Shown: positions 1-8,458 of the stretch, piece by piece | Position numbering within the stretch: position 1 is the stretch's first letter | Layout of the letters: the number at the start of each line of letters is the position of its first letter | From: Pseudomonadota bacterium | GTDB lineage: Bacteria > Pseudomonadota > Gammaproteobacteria > Ga0077536 | Assembly (NCBI GenBank): GCA_016719885.1 | Contig: JADJYF010000010.1 | Location: forward strand, 124,001 to 188,000 | Reading direction: 5' to 3' | DNA: 64,000 nucleotides | Program-made: the position numbers and the translations under genes | Notes under the pieces: model-generated | Seen by the model: only the letters and a program-made list of their open reading frames with translations | The model's database searches: none | Told to the model about the DNA's origin: nothing

Positions 1-589
1 CCGCGCCGGCCGCGATCTGGCGCTGGGTCAAGCCGTACTTCTTCATGTGATAGCAAGCCTGCATGGCATAGGTATCCATGAAGATGGTGCGGTCGGGGCC
101 GGGCTCGAAGGGTTTGCCGGCGACCTCGCCCGCCGCGCGGTAATAGTCTTGCCATTCTTGCGGGTCGTATTGATCGATGCCGCCGAAGTAGAGCCGCGCG
201 GTCTTGTCCGGCGCCTGCGGAAAGAAGGTCTTCTCCACGCCCATGGCGAGACTCACCGCGGCCTGGCCGGACAGGATGTCCTTCCACGCGCCGTTCAAGG
301 CCAGCGAAGCCGTCGCGCAGCCGGCCTCGACGTTGGTCAGAGGCACGCGCTCGGGCAGTAGCCCTTCGCGCGTCATCGGCGTCAGGCACACCTGGCCGCG
401 GATGCTGCCCTGGTTGTCGGTCCACATACCGCAGTTGCCGAAGTGGACGCTTTCAATCATGCCGCCGTCGTCGAGGCCGGCATCGGCCAGTACCGCGAGA
501 TAGGCCTCGCGTGCGAGGTCCTTGACGCTGTCTTGGGGGCGACGTCCGAAGGCGGTGCTGTAGGCGCCGATGATGTAGGCGGCGGTCAT
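1..589 (-). CDS. Thiolase family protein (acetyl-CoA acetyltransferase / SCP-x type), C-terminus beyond window
   Basis: The reading frame is open from the ATG at 589 to the window edge, giving about 196 residues of a thiolase N-terminal half. Thiolases cleave 3-oxoacyl-CoA or condense acyl-CoAs in the cytoplasm. The N-terminus MTAAYIIGAYSTAFGR and the Cys91 context NVEAGCATAS match the nucleophile loop of the SCP-x/lipid-transfer-type thiolases rather than classical FadA. A GGAGAA ribosome binding site precedes the start. An amidohydrolase gene lies just upstream on the same strand, so the two may be co-transcribed. The substrate is unknown. The missing C-terminal half should carry the His and second Cys catalytic residues, which cannot be checked here. 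Confidence 0.85.
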   Translation of the reverse strand, partial: MTAAYIIGAYSTAFGRRPQDSVKDLAREAYLAVLADAGLDDGGMIESVHFGNCGMWTDNQGSIRGQVCLTPMTREGLLPERVPLTNVEAGCATASLALNGAWKDILSGQAAVSLAMGVEKTFFPQAPDKTARLYFGGIDQYDPQEWQDYYRAAGEVAGKPFEPGPDRTIFMDTYAMQACYHMKKYGLTQRQIAAGA

Positions 590-679
590 GGGCGTTCTCC
601 GTGCGTTGTGAAACCGGGGCGATGGCAGGCAATGACATCGCCCCATGTCGTCCCAGGGGGCGATGTCGGGGCGCGCGAC

Positions 680-1699
680 TCAGGGCCGGGCGGCGATGCG
701 ATAGACACGCGTGGCGGTGCCCCGGAACATCGCGTCCTTCTCCGCTTCGCTGTAGGGTGCGGCGATTTTCTTGAAGGCGTTCCACAGCACACCATAGGAA
801 ACACCGCACTTGTCGACCGGGAAGTTGCTCTCGAACATGCAGCGCTCGGGGCCGAAGGCCTGGATCGCAAACTGGTAATAGTCGTTCTGCTTTGCCACGA
901 ATTGATCGGAAGTCGGTGGCTTGGCATCTGCTTCGAAGCCGAGTCCGCACCAGGGCATGGCGAGACCACCGAGCTTCATGTTGACGTTAGGACACTTCGC
1001 CAGTTCGGTGAGGTCCTTCTTCCACTGCGCCATGATTTCCTGCTGGCGGCCCTTGTAGGCGCCCACACCCAGCGGCGTGCCAAGGTGGTCGATGACCATC
1101 GTGGTGCCGGGAAAGGCGCGCGCGAGATCCGTGAAGCAGGCGGTCTGGTGATAGTAGTGATAACCATCGAATACCAGGCCCTTGTCCGACAGGATCTTGA
1201 AGCCGCGCCGAAAGGCGGCATCGTCGTACAGGCGTGCGTTGTGTACGCCTTCCATGGAAAGCAGCTCGGAGCCCGTGTCATCGAAGGCCGCGATCTGGCG
1301 AATGCCGCGGAACAGCTTGCTGGCGGCGATGTGCGCATCGAGGAATTCATGCACTTCGGCTTCGCTGCCGCGCAATTCGCCGGTGCCCATGATGGCGCCG
1401 ATCTGCGTGGCCCTGGAATTGGCGGCGGCCTGCTTGGCGATGCCGTCGACCCATTCGGTCTCACCCACCGGCTTCAAATGCTCCGGCCCGCTCTCGCGAT
1501 GCCCTTCCCAGCATTGCAGGTAGACGGTCTGCTCGACGTCATGCGTGCCGGTGTCGGCACGCAGTTCGTTCAAATCATAGTAGGGATAGACTTCGCTCTT
1601 GACGAAGAAATGATGATGCGGGTCGACAATGCGACGGGTGGGCTCGATGGTGTCTTCTTGAACATTGGCGAGCCAGTCTTTGCGAACGACGACGGACAT
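680..1699 (-). CDS. Amidohydrolase family protein (Amidohydro_2, TIM-barrel metal hydrolase)
   Basis: This 339-residue protein resembles the amidohydrolase-2 family (relatives: 2-pyrone-4,6-dicarboxylate lactonase, aminocarboxymuconate decarboxylase-like enzymes). Such enzymes hydrolyse or decarboxylate cyclic or carboxylated substrates in the cytoplasm. The motif DPHHHF (residues 26-31) supplies the first metal-site histidines, and MFESNFPVD near the C-terminus is a typical late family motif. I chose the ATG at 1699 over the one at 1729 because a strong AGGGGAGAA site lies just before it. It lies upstream of the thiolase on the same strand and downstream of an AraC regulator, which suggests a small regulated catabolic unit. 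The substrate cannot be named. Confidence 0.85.
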   Translation of the reverse strand: MSVVVRKDWLANVQEDTIEPTRRIVDPHHHFFVKSEVYPYYDLNELRADTGTHDVEQTVYLQCWEGHRESGPEHLKPVGETEWVDGIAKQAAANSRATQIGAIMGTGELRGSEAEVHEFLDAHIAASKLFRGIRQIAAFDDTGSELLSMEGVHNARLYDDAAFRRGFKILSDKGLVFDGYHYYHQTACFTDLARAFPGTTMVIDHLGTPLGVGAYKGRQQEIMAQWKKDLTELAKCPNVNMKLGGLAMPWCGLGFEADAKPPTSDQFVAKQNDYYQFAIQAFGPERCMFESNFPVDKCGVSYGVLWNAFKKIAAPYSEAEKDAMFRGTATRVYRIAARP

Positions 1700-1773
1700 G
1701 ATGCGGTTCTCCCCTGGTGGCGATGGCACGGCAGGCGGCGTGGACGCCGTGCGTGAGGGCCGAGCGTAGCACG

Positions 1774-2862
1774 TCAGGGCTGTGCGGATTCATCCCATAA
1801 ATGACGTCGGTATTCGCGAGGCGATTGACCGCTCCAACTCTTGAACGCGCGCGAAAAGGCGCTGGCATCCTCGAAGCCCAGCACATGGGCGATGGCACTG
1901 TTGTCGAGATGACTGCGCGCCATCAGTTCCATGGCGCGTTCGCGGCGTACTTCGGCCAGCACCGCGGAAAAGCTCGTGCCTTCCTCGTCGAGGCGTCGTT
2001 GCAGGGTGCGGGTGGTGAGATGCAGGGCGCGCACCACTTCCGGCAAGGACGGCACCGGCGTCGCGGCGCGCAGTCGCGTGCGCAGCACGTCGGCATAGCG
2101 CAAGGGCTCATCCATCACCGCCGCCAGGCGCTGGCACTGGTTCTCGAAGAAACGATAGGACATTGCATTTGCTTGCGGCGGCGCACTGTCCCACACCGCG
2201 CGTGCGAATCGGATCTGGTTACTGGCCGCGCCGAAATGCACTGGGCAGGAGAAGAACGCTTCGTAGACATCGACCTCGGGCGGCGGCAGGTGGGTGAAAT
2301 GCACCGACAGTGGCTTGAGACCAGCGCCCAAGGTCTGGCGCAACAGGGTCAAGGTCGAGGTGGTGTCGCGTTCGACGAAAAAAGCCGCACAGTCGCCGAC
2401 CTCGGCATTTTCCTCGTAGCTGACGTACTCCTCATCGCCATCGTTCCAGAATGACAGTTCGATACAGCCCCAGGCGAGGATCGGGTGGGCAAGGATGGTG
2501 TGAAAAAGTTCGCGTGCGTTGGGCGCGCAGGACGCGGCCAGCCCCAATACGCCAAATTGCACCAGGTGATATCCCTGTCCGACCAGCAGGCCCGCGTGCG
2601 GCAGCTTGAGAGCGGTCAAGGCCAGGCGCGTGAAGCGCAGTTCCTTTTCAAACGGAATGTGAAAGCTCGGTTCTTCGAGCGCGAAACGCGGGATGTCGGC
2701 CGCCTCGAGCAGCGCTTGCACGGCATGGCCACGCGCTTCGAGGACGGTGATGACCGGCGCCAGTCCGAACGCCAGGCGCACGGGCCGCAGCATGGCGCTG
2801 CCAAACAGGTAGGCCGGCGGGCGGGCCGGCCGCGGGTCCATGCCTTGCCTGTCCGCTGCCAT
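1774..2862 (-). CDS. AraC-family transcriptional regulator with N-terminal Arabinose_bd-type domain
   Basis: This protein of about 362 residues has a long N-terminal ligand-binding region of the PF12625 type, common in regulators of lipid and sterol catabolism. A C-terminal AraC double helix-turn-helix follows at about residues 275-350 (TTRTLQRRLDEEG, then SAIAHVLGFEDASAFSRAFK). It is probably an activator of the neighbouring degradation genes: the amidohydrolase and thiolase lie downstream on the same strand, and a flavin monooxygenase is divergent across 152 bp. The start is uncertain. The ATG at 2862 lacks a clear ribosome binding site, and the ATG at 2841 has an AGGCAAGG sequence before it. 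Confidence 0.9.
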   Translation of the reverse strand: MAADRQGMDPRPARPPAYLFGSAMLRPVRLAFGLAPVITVLEARGHAVQALLEAADIPRFALEEPSFHIPFEKELRFTRLALTALKLPHAGLLVGQGYHLVQFGVLGLAASCAPNARELFHTILAHPILAWGCIELSFWNDGDEEYVSYEENAEVGDCAAFFVERDTTSTLTLLRQTLGAGLKPLSVHFTHLPPPEVDVYEAFFSCPVHFGAASNQIRFARAVWDSAPPQANAMSYRFFENQCQRLAAVMDEPLRYADVLRTRLRAATPVPSLPEVVRALHLTTRTLQRRLDEEGTSFSAVLAEVRRERAMELMARSHLDNSAIAHVLGFEDASAFSRAFKSWSGQSPREYRRHLWDESAQP

Positions 2863-3014
2863 GGCCGTCGTTCAGTGCTGTCGTAATTTGCAAAGAAATT
2901 TACACAATCCGTCATTCTGCGTCGAGACGCGCTGGCGGACACTCTGCCACGCGCGCGGCCCGCAACGCATCCAACGTCCGTCTTTGCCGCTGCCTCAACA
3001 CCAAGGGGAGTCCG

Positions 3015-4256
3015 ATGAAGTTCATGTTCTTTTTCTATCCGGCGATCCCGGCGACGATGGAGGAGCGCGAAAAACTGCGCCCCATCGCACGTCGCAACGA
3101 TCGCTTCCAGAAGATGCTCGACGAAATCGTCGAGCTTTCGCAGTTGGCCGAGGATCTGGGCTTTCAGGCCGTGACCTTCCCCGAGCACCACCTGCACACC
3201 GAAGGCAGTGAAATGGGTAGCCTGCCGCTACTCACGCAGCACGTGCTGGCCAACACCAAGAAGATCATGGCCGGCCCCATCGGCTACGTGCTGGCCGGTT
3301 GGAACCCGCTGCGCCTGGCCTTGGAAATCGCCTGGCTCGATCAGATCTCCAAGGGCCGCACGTTCTGCGGTTTCGCGCGTGGCTACCAGGCGCGCTGGTT
3401 GAACCCCATGGCGCAGCACCTGCACGTGACCGCCGCCGACCTGCACGCCAAGGATGCCGCGCCGAACACCGACGCCGTCAATCGCGAAGCCTTTCAGGAA
3501 ATCTTCGACATTCTCAAGCTCGCGTGGGCCGACGGCACTTTCCGTTACAAGGGCAAGTACTACGAGTATCCCTATCCCTACGAAACCGGTACGCCGTGGC
3601 CAGCCCATGAGTGGACGCGCAAGTACGGTTCGCCGGGGGAAGTGGACGAGAACGGCAACATCGTCGCCATCGAAGTGGTGCCAAAGCCGTTCCAGAAGCC
3701 GCATCCGCCGCTGTTCCAGGCGTTCTCGCAGAGCGAAAGCACCATCCGCTGGTGCGCCAAGGAGGGACTCATCCCGACGCTGCTGACGTCCGACCTTGGC
3801 GAGCTGCGCAACTTCTGCAATATCCACGTGGAAGAAGCCGCCAAGCATGGGCGCAATCTCAAGCTCGGCGAGAACATGGGCGTGTTCCGCAGCGTATACA
3901 TGGCCGATACCAAGGAGCGCGCGCGCCAGATCGGCATGGAAGGCCTGATGGGCACGGGCTGGCCGGGCTGGGCGCATGATTTCGGCTTCACCGATGCCTT
4001 CCGCCTGCCGGAAGACGACATCAAGTATCCGGGCAAGACCTTGCCGAAGTCGGAGGTCTACATGGAGCGTTTCGAGAAGAAGCACTTCGCGCTGGTCGGC
4101 AACGCCGACGACGTGCGCCGCGAAATGGATCTGCTGGTCGAGGCCGGCAACCCCGAGTGGTTCATCTGGCAAGGGGACCAGGGTTACCTGCCGCTGGAAG
4201 AGGTGCGTCGTCAGCTGGAACGCTTCGGCAAAGAGGTCATGCCGCACTACATGTAG
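3015..4256 (+). CDS. LLM class flavin-dependent oxidoreductase (luciferase-like monooxygenase)
   Basis: This 413-residue TIM-barrel protein belongs to the bacterial luciferase family. Members use reduced FMN or F420 to oxygenate or reduce small organic substrates. Features seen are the N-terminal beta strand MKFMFFFYPAIP, the segment LGFQAVTFPEHH, the nucleotide-site region LEIAWLDQISKGRTFCGFARGY, and a long insertion between about residues 150 and 230. The start follows a GGGGAG site. It is transcribed alone, divergently from the AraC regulator and convergently with a crotonase gene. I infer it performs the oxygenation step of the surrounding catabolic island. Substrate and cofactor cannot be told from sequence. 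Confidence 0.88.
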   Translation: MKFMFFFYPAIPATMEEREKLRPIARRNDRFQKMLDEIVELSQLAEDLGFQAVTFPEHHLHTEGSEMGSLPLLTQHVLANTKKIMAGPIGYVLAGWNPLRLALEIAWLDQISKGRTFCGFARGYQARWLNPMAQHLHVTAADLHAKDAAPNTDAVNREAFQEIFDILKLAWADGTFRYKGKYYEYPYPYETGTPWPAHEWTRKYGSPGEVDENGNIVAIEVVPKPFQKPHPPLFQAFSQSESTIRWCAKEGLIPTLLTSDLGELRNFCNIHVEEAAKHGRNLKLGENMGVFRSVYMADTKERARQIGMEGLMGTGWPGWAHDFGFTDAFRLPEDDIKYPGKTLPKSEVYMERFEKKHFALVGNADDVRREMDLLVEAGNPEWFIWQGDQGYLPLEEVRRQLERFGKEVMPHYM

Positions 4257-4265
4257 ACATCACCG

Positions 4266-4300
4266 CGTTCGTTGCGTGTTGCCACAACGCGCAACGAACG
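4266..4300. other. Long GC-rich hairpin between convergent genes (first of two)
   Basis: An 11-bp perfect stem (CGTTCGTTGCG with its complement) continues through one G-U pair into 4 more pairs around a CCA loop. It follows the stop codon of the flavin monooxygenase gene. No U-tract follows on either strand, so it is not a classical intrinsic terminator. It could stabilise 3' ends or stop convergent transcription. Confidence 0.6.
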
Positions 4301-4312
4301 GGAGTGCTGTGC

Positions 4313-4338
4313 CACCGGCGCCTGTCCCGGCGCCGGTG
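4313..4338. other. Second GC-rich hairpin between convergent genes
   Basis: A 10-bp perfect inverted repeat (CACCGGCGCC with GGCGCCGGTG) has a 6-nt loop. It lies 12 bp after the first hairpin and before the 3' end of the convergent crotonase gene. It also lacks a U-tract on either strand. Confidence 0.6.
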
Positions 4339-4354
4339 TACCCTTCCCGACCGC

Positions 4355-5146
4355 TCAGGCGCCGATGAACTTCGGCTCGCGACGCTCCGCCGTGGCCTTT
4401 ACGCCCTCCGTCCAATCCGCGGTGGTGCGCAGCCAGTTCTGCTCGGCCAGTTCGTGATCGGTCTGCATGGCAATGCGATCGGCGAACCCGACGCGCAGCG
4501 TGGCGCGCGTCGACATCACCGCGAGAGGCGCGCAGGACGCAAGTTCCGCCGCCAGCGCCAGGGCCGTCGCACGCAGCTGATCCTGCGGCACACAGTCATC
4601 GGCCAGCCCCCACGCCAGGGCCTGCGGACCATCGATACGACGGCTGGTGAGCAACAGCAGCGAGGCGCGCTGCTGGCCGAGCAAGGCAGGCAAGGTATAG
4701 GTGAGGCCAAAGCCGGGATGGAAGCCGAGCTTGGTGAAGTTGGCGCTGAAACGCCCTTCCGGGCAGGTGACACGGAAATCCGCTGACACCGCGAGACCCA
4801 GACCGCCGCCGATAGCGGCGCCCTGCACCGCGGCCACCACCGGCTTCTTGCAGCGGAAGATGCGCACCGCTTGGCGGTAGAGGTCATTCGACAGTGCGCC
4901 CTGCGTGCTGTCCTTGGCGTTACCGGCGTCGCTTGCACCGAAATTGGCGCCCGCGCAGAAATTCTTGCCGTCGGCGCACAACAAGATTGCGCGACAGTCG
5001 CTGAGCGTATCGAGCTTCTCGTAGGAATCGGCGATCTGCTGAATGAGACTGATATCGAAAAAATTGTGCGGCGGGCGACGGATTTCGACCGTGGCAACAT
5101 GGTCGGCAATCGAGACGCCCAGGTCTTTGGTATCTAGCGTGGACAC
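4355..5146 (-). CDS. Enoyl-CoA hydratase/isomerase family protein (crotonase) lacking both canonical Glu residues
   Basis: This 263-residue crotonase-fold protein has the oxyanion-hole segments KNFCAGANF (61-69) and GAAIGGGLGLA (109-119), so it should bind acyl-CoA. The two glutamates that activate water in enoyl-CoA hydratases are replaced by Phe137 (in RFSANFTKLG) and Leu163 (in RASLLLLTS). The neighbouring crotonase at 6461-7255 keeps both. It may therefore be an isomerase, hydrolase or other crotonase variant rather than a hydratase. It lies downstream of a zinc alcohol dehydrogenase on the same strand with a 33-bp gap, probably as one transcript. An AGGAGGAC-like site precedes the start. 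Confidence 0.88.
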   Translation of the reverse strand: MSTLDTKDLGVSIADHVATVEIRRPPHNFFDISLIQQIADSYEKLDTLSDCRAILLCADGKNFCAGANFGASDAGNAKDSTQGALSNDLYRQAVRIFRCKKPVVAAVQGAAIGGGLGLAVSADFRVTCPEGRFSANFTKLGFHPGFGLTYTLPALLGQQRASLLLLTSRRIDGPQALAWGLADDCVPQDQLRATALALAAELASCAPLAVMSTRATLRVGFADRIAMQTDHELAEQNWLRTTADWTEGVKATAERREPKFIGA

Positions 5147-5179
5147 AAGTCCTCCTCGTGGTCTGCGCGCGGCAGCGGT

Positions 5180-6271
5180 TTAGTCAAACGTCAAAACGGT
5201 GCGGGTTACTTCACCCGCATCCATGGCACGGAACGCTTCGTCGATCCGGTCGACGGGCTCGTGGCGCGTGACCATGGCATCGAGATCAAGCCGCCCCTGG
5301 CGGTAGAGTTCGAGGTAGTGCGGCGCATCCACGGTAAATCGATTCGAACCCATCATGCAGCCGATGATGCGCTTTTCCAGGAAAAAATGACCGGGATTGA
5401 GCGACACCGTCTGCCCCGCGGCAATGGCGCCCACCAGCACCGCCGTACCATGGGGCGCGAGGCTGTAGAAAGCCTGCTCCAGCAGTTTTGGCAAGCCCAC
5501 CACTTCGAACGCGAAGTCGACGCCGCCCGCGCTCATCTTCTTGATGGTTTTCACCGGATCGAGATTCGAGGAGTTGATGGTATCGGTGGCGCCGAACTTG
5601 AGCGCGTTGGCGAGCTTGTTGTCCGCCAGGTCGACGGCGATGATCTGGCGGGCGCCCGCGATGCGCGCGCCTTGGATGACGGAAATGCCGACGCCGCCCG
5701 CGCCGAATACCGCCACGGATGAACCCGGCGTGACCTGCGCCGTGTTCAACGCGGCACCGACGCCCGTGGTCACGGCACAACCCACCAGCGCAGCGCGGTC
5801 GAGTGGAATGTCCTTCGGGATTTTCACCACGGCGCGCGAATGCAACAGCATGGCCTCGGCAAAGCCACCGAGATCGGCATAGGGGTGAATGAGTTCGCCG
5901 CCGCGGCTGAGACGCGGAGCTGCGCCATCGGGACGGCGGCAGGCGCCACGGTCGGTGCACAGATGGGGGCGACCTTGCACGCATTGCGGACAGGCGCCAC
6001 AGAACATCGAGGTGCAAGCAATGACGTGATCCCCTTCCGCGACATTCCTTACACGTTCGCCAACCTTGAGCACGATGCCGGCGGGTTCATGGCCGAGCAC
6101 CGTCGGCAGCGGCGCGCCAATGCCGCCGTGTACGGTGTGGAGATCACTGTGGCACACGCCACAGGCCTTGGTCTTGACCAGCACTTCATCCGGACCGGGA
6201 TCGGCGACATCCACATCCTCGATACTGAGCGGCTTGTGCAGTTCGCGCATTACTGCGGCTTTGACTTTCAT
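5180..6271 (-). CDS. Zinc-dependent alcohol dehydrogenase (MDR superfamily)
   Basis: This 363-residue medium-chain dehydrogenase oxidises an alcohol to an aldehyde (or the reverse) with NAD. Catalytic zinc ligands appear as Cys40 (CGVCHSD), His61 (GHEPAG) and a later Cys in ALVGCAVTTG. A structural zinc lobe is present as Cys91, 94, 97 and 105 (CGACPQCVQG and following). The Rossmann motif is VFGAGGVG. I chose the ATG at 6271, preceded by GGGGAGAT, over the upstream ATG at 6322. The overall form resembles class III and NDMA-dependent type alcohol dehydrogenases. It is probably co-transcribed with the downstream crotonase and is divergent from a second crotonase and an HMG-CoA-lyase-type gene. 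Confidence 0.9.
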   Translation of the reverse strand: MKVKAAVMRELHKPLSIEDVDVADPGPDEVLVKTKACGVCHSDLHTVHGGIGAPLPTVLGHEPAGIVLKVGERVRNVAEGDHVIACTSMFCGACPQCVQGRPHLCTDRGACRRPDGAAPRLSRGGELIHPYADLGGFAEAMLLHSRAVVKIPKDIPLDRAALVGCAVTTGVGAALNTAQVTPGSSVAVFGAGGVGISVIQGARIAGARQIIAVDLADNKLANALKFGATDTINSSNLDPVKTIKKMSAGGVDFAFEVVGLPKLLEQAFYSLAPHGTAVLVGAIAAGQTVSLNPGHFFLEKRIIGCMMGSNRFTVDAPHYLELYRQGRLDLDAMVTRHEPVDRIDEAFRAMDAGEVTRTVLTFD

Positions 6272-6460
6272 TTCGATCTCCCCGGAAGTTTCACGGTCTG
6301 GAATCAGGAGCAGCGGCGGCACGCCACGGTCAGGCTCCGTGCACGAATTATCGCACCACGGACCATGTCTCGCGCACCGCGGCGCGTGCGTCGCGCGCCG
6401 GAATCCTTACAATCCATCCTCGAGCGTCGGCAACATCACGGCAACTGCCGAGGAGATTCT

Positions 6461-7255
6461 ATGCGCAGCGATTTCACCACCATCACCCCCGAAAGGGTCG
6501 AGGAGCACATCCTGGTGCTGCACCTGGACCGCCCCGAAAGAGCCAATGCCATGAACACACAAATGGGCATCGAGCTCAGGGCGTTTTTTCAGGACATGTA
6601 TGTTGACCAGGAGGGCGTGCGCGTCGTGATCGTGACCGGACGCGGCACCAAAGCCTTTTCTGCCGGCGGCGATCTTAAGGACAGGGACGGCATGACGGAC
6701 CAACAGTGGCAACACCAGCACGCCATCTATGAACAGATGGTGCGCGGATTGCGCGATTGCCCTGTCCCCGTGATCTGCGCCGTGAACGGCGCCGCCTACG
6801 GCGGCGGCTGCGAGTTTGCCTTGGGCTGCGACTTCATCTACGCCGCGAGCACTGCCCGCTTTGCCCTGACAGAAGTCACCTTGGGCATCATGCCGGGCGC
6901 CGCCGGCACCATCAACCTGCCGCACGCGGTAGGCGAGCGCCGCGCGAGAGAGATCATCTACACCGGCACGCCGTTCACCGCGGCCGAAGGCCAGGCGTGG
7001 GGGCTCGTCAACAAAGTGTGCGAGCCGGAGGCTCTACTCGAGGAGACGCTGGCCACGGCCAGGCGCATCGCCGGCAACGGTCCGATCTCGATACGCCAAG
7101 CCAAGAAATCCATCGCACTGGCGACCCAGATCGACCGGAACAGCGCCTACATGTTCGAACTCGAAGCATACAATCGCATGGTCCCCACCGCCGACCGATT
7201 GGAAGGCGTGCGGGCATTCAACGAAAAGCGCAAGCCGCGCTTCGAAGGGCGCTGA
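6461..7255 (+). CDS. Enoyl-CoA hydratase (crotonase family), catalytic Glu residues present
   Basis: This 264-residue crotonase keeps both catalytic glutamates: Glu138 in FALTEVTLGIMPG and Glu164 in RAREIIYTG. It also has the oxyanion-hole segments AFSAGGD and AAYGGGCEFA. It should hydrate a 2-enoyl-CoA or 3-methylglutaconyl-CoA-like substrate. The ATG at 6461 follows a GAGGAGA site, and an open frame running further upstream is not needed. The HMG-CoA-lyase-type gene follows 20 bp later. This pairing (hydratase then lyase) resembles the end of leucine or acyclic terpenoid catabolism, an inference from gene content only. A TACAAT at 6408-6413 could be its -10 box, without a good -35. Confidence 0.9.
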   Translation: MRSDFTTITPERVEEHILVLHLDRPERANAMNTQMGIELRAFFQDMYVDQEGVRVVIVTGRGTKAFSAGGDLKDRDGMTDQQWQHQHAIYEQMVRGLRDCPVPVICAVNGAAYGGGCEFALGCDFIYAASTARFALTEVTLGIMPGAAGTINLPHAVGERRAREIIYTGTPFTAAEGQAWGLVNKVCEPEALLEETLATARRIAGNGPISIRQAKKSIALATQIDRNSAYMFELEAYNRMVPTADRLEGVRAFNEKRKPRFEGR

Positions 7256-7275
7256 GCGCCGACGGAGGCAAACAA

Positions 7276-8214
7276 ATGAGCAAGCAACGTGATGTCTGGT
7301 TACGCGAAGTCGGTACCCGCGATGGACTGCAAAGCATCGCCACAATCTTTCCCACCGCCGCAAAGCTCGAGTGGATACGTCTGGAAGCGGCCGCCGGCAT
7401 GCCCGAAATCGAGGTCGGCTCATTCGTCCCGCCTAAGCTCCTGCCGCAAATGGCCGACAGCGCCGAAGTCGTCGCGGGCGCCAAGCGCATCCCGGGACTG
7501 CGCGTGTCGGTGTTGGTGCCCAACCTGCGCGGGGCGGAGAACGCCATGGCGGCCGGCGCCGACCAATTGAACTACGTCCTTTCCGTATCGGAGGCGCACA
7601 GCCGCGCAAATGTGCGGCGGTCAGTGCAAGAAGCTATGGAGGATTTTGGGCGTATTATTCAGCTGAGAAACTCCCGCCCAGAATATCGCGACGTTCGTGT
7701 GGCGGGCGGCTTGGCCACTGCATTCGGCTGCACCATCGCTGGCCGTGTTCCCGTCAGTGAGGTGCTCGACGCCGCCAGTAAAATGGTTGAGCTTGGCGCG
7801 GACGAACTTGCCGTTGCCGATACGGTTGGCTACGCGAACCCAGCCCAATGCCGACAGATATTCAAGGAAGTGCTGAACATCGCCGGCAAGATCCCGGTTG
7901 CCGCCCATTTTCACGACACCCGTGGCCTCGGCCTTGCGAATGTCGTTGCAGCGATTGACGTGGGCATTCGGCAATTCGACGCGTCCTTGGCCGGCTTGGG
8001 AGGATGCCCCTACGCGCCGGGAGCCAGCGGAAACATTGTGATGGACGATTTGGCGTTCATGCTCGAAGCCATGGGCTTGGCCACCGGCGTCGACCTGAAT
8101 GGCTTGATGGAGGCGCGTCGGCATATGGAGCAGTACCTCGCCGGTGAGCAAACGCGGGGAGCCTTCGTCAGAGCCGGGGTACCGAAGGGCTTTTTGCGGG
8201 AAGGTATGTCATGA
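7276..8214 (+). CDS. Hydroxymethylglutaryl-CoA lyase family protein
   Basis: This 312-residue DRE-TIM metallolyase splits a 3-hydroxy-3-methylacyl-CoA such as HMG-CoA into acetyl-CoA and a ketoacid. Active-site residues are visible: Arg15-Asp16 in EVGTRDGLQ, His211 and His213 in AHFHD, and the signature loop cysteine Cys244 in GGCPYAPGASGN. The N-terminal motif departs from the usual EVGPRDGLQNE, so the substrate may be a relative of HMG-CoA. A GGAGG site precedes the ATG. It is downstream of the crotonase and probably co-transcribed. The stop codon is followed by 244 bp with no recognisable gene before the convergent kinase. Confidence 0.88.
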   Translation: MSKQRDVWLREVGTRDGLQSIATIFPTAAKLEWIRLEAAAGMPEIEVGSFVPPKLLPQMADSAEVVAGAKRIPGLRVSVLVPNLRGAENAMAAGADQLNYVLSVSEAHSRANVRRSVQEAMEDFGRIIQLRNSRPEYRDVRVAGGLATAFGCTIAGRVPVSEVLDAASKMVELGADELAVADTVGYANPAQCRQIFKEVLNIAGKIPVAAHFHDTRGLGLANVVAAIDVGIRQFDASLAGLGGCPYAPGASGNIVMDDLAFMLEAMGLATGVDLNGLMEARRHMEQYLAGEQTRGAFVRAGVPKGFLREGMS

Positions 8215-8458
8215 CCCTGAGTTGGGGCTCGAACGCGCCCGAAGTCAGTAGGTTTGCAAGAGTGGTGCCCGAGACTCCCCGCGGCAGCCAAGGTCTCGCG
8301 CCGAGTTGAATCGCTCCACATCCCCGGCATCGACCTCCGGGGGGGGAGAATTCGCCAGGCCGTTCGGCTTTCACCCGCTCGCGGGCTATTACCGGTCACG
8401 CTGACATACTATATGCACCAACCTGCTATTTCCCAAGGAAGTCACAAAAGCAGGGCAA
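8215..8458. other. Convergent intergenic region, no gene recognised
   Basis: These 244 bp separate the HMG-CoA-lyase-type gene from the convergent hybrid kinase gene. I see a run of eight G around 8339-8346 and a short CCCGC/GCGGG hairpin near 8378-8389. There is no U-tract terminator and no convincing coding frame. Confidence 0.5.

Noticed and set aside
453..950. Minus-strand frame of 165 codons overlapping the thiolase and amidohydrolase ends
   Set aside because: Out of frame with both; the thiolase frame, with its Cys91 motif and ribosome binding site, is clearly the coding one.
6408..6413. TACAAT as promoter of the crotonase-lyase pair
   Set aside because: No acceptable -35 at 15-19 bp upstream; kept only as a remark in the gene entry.
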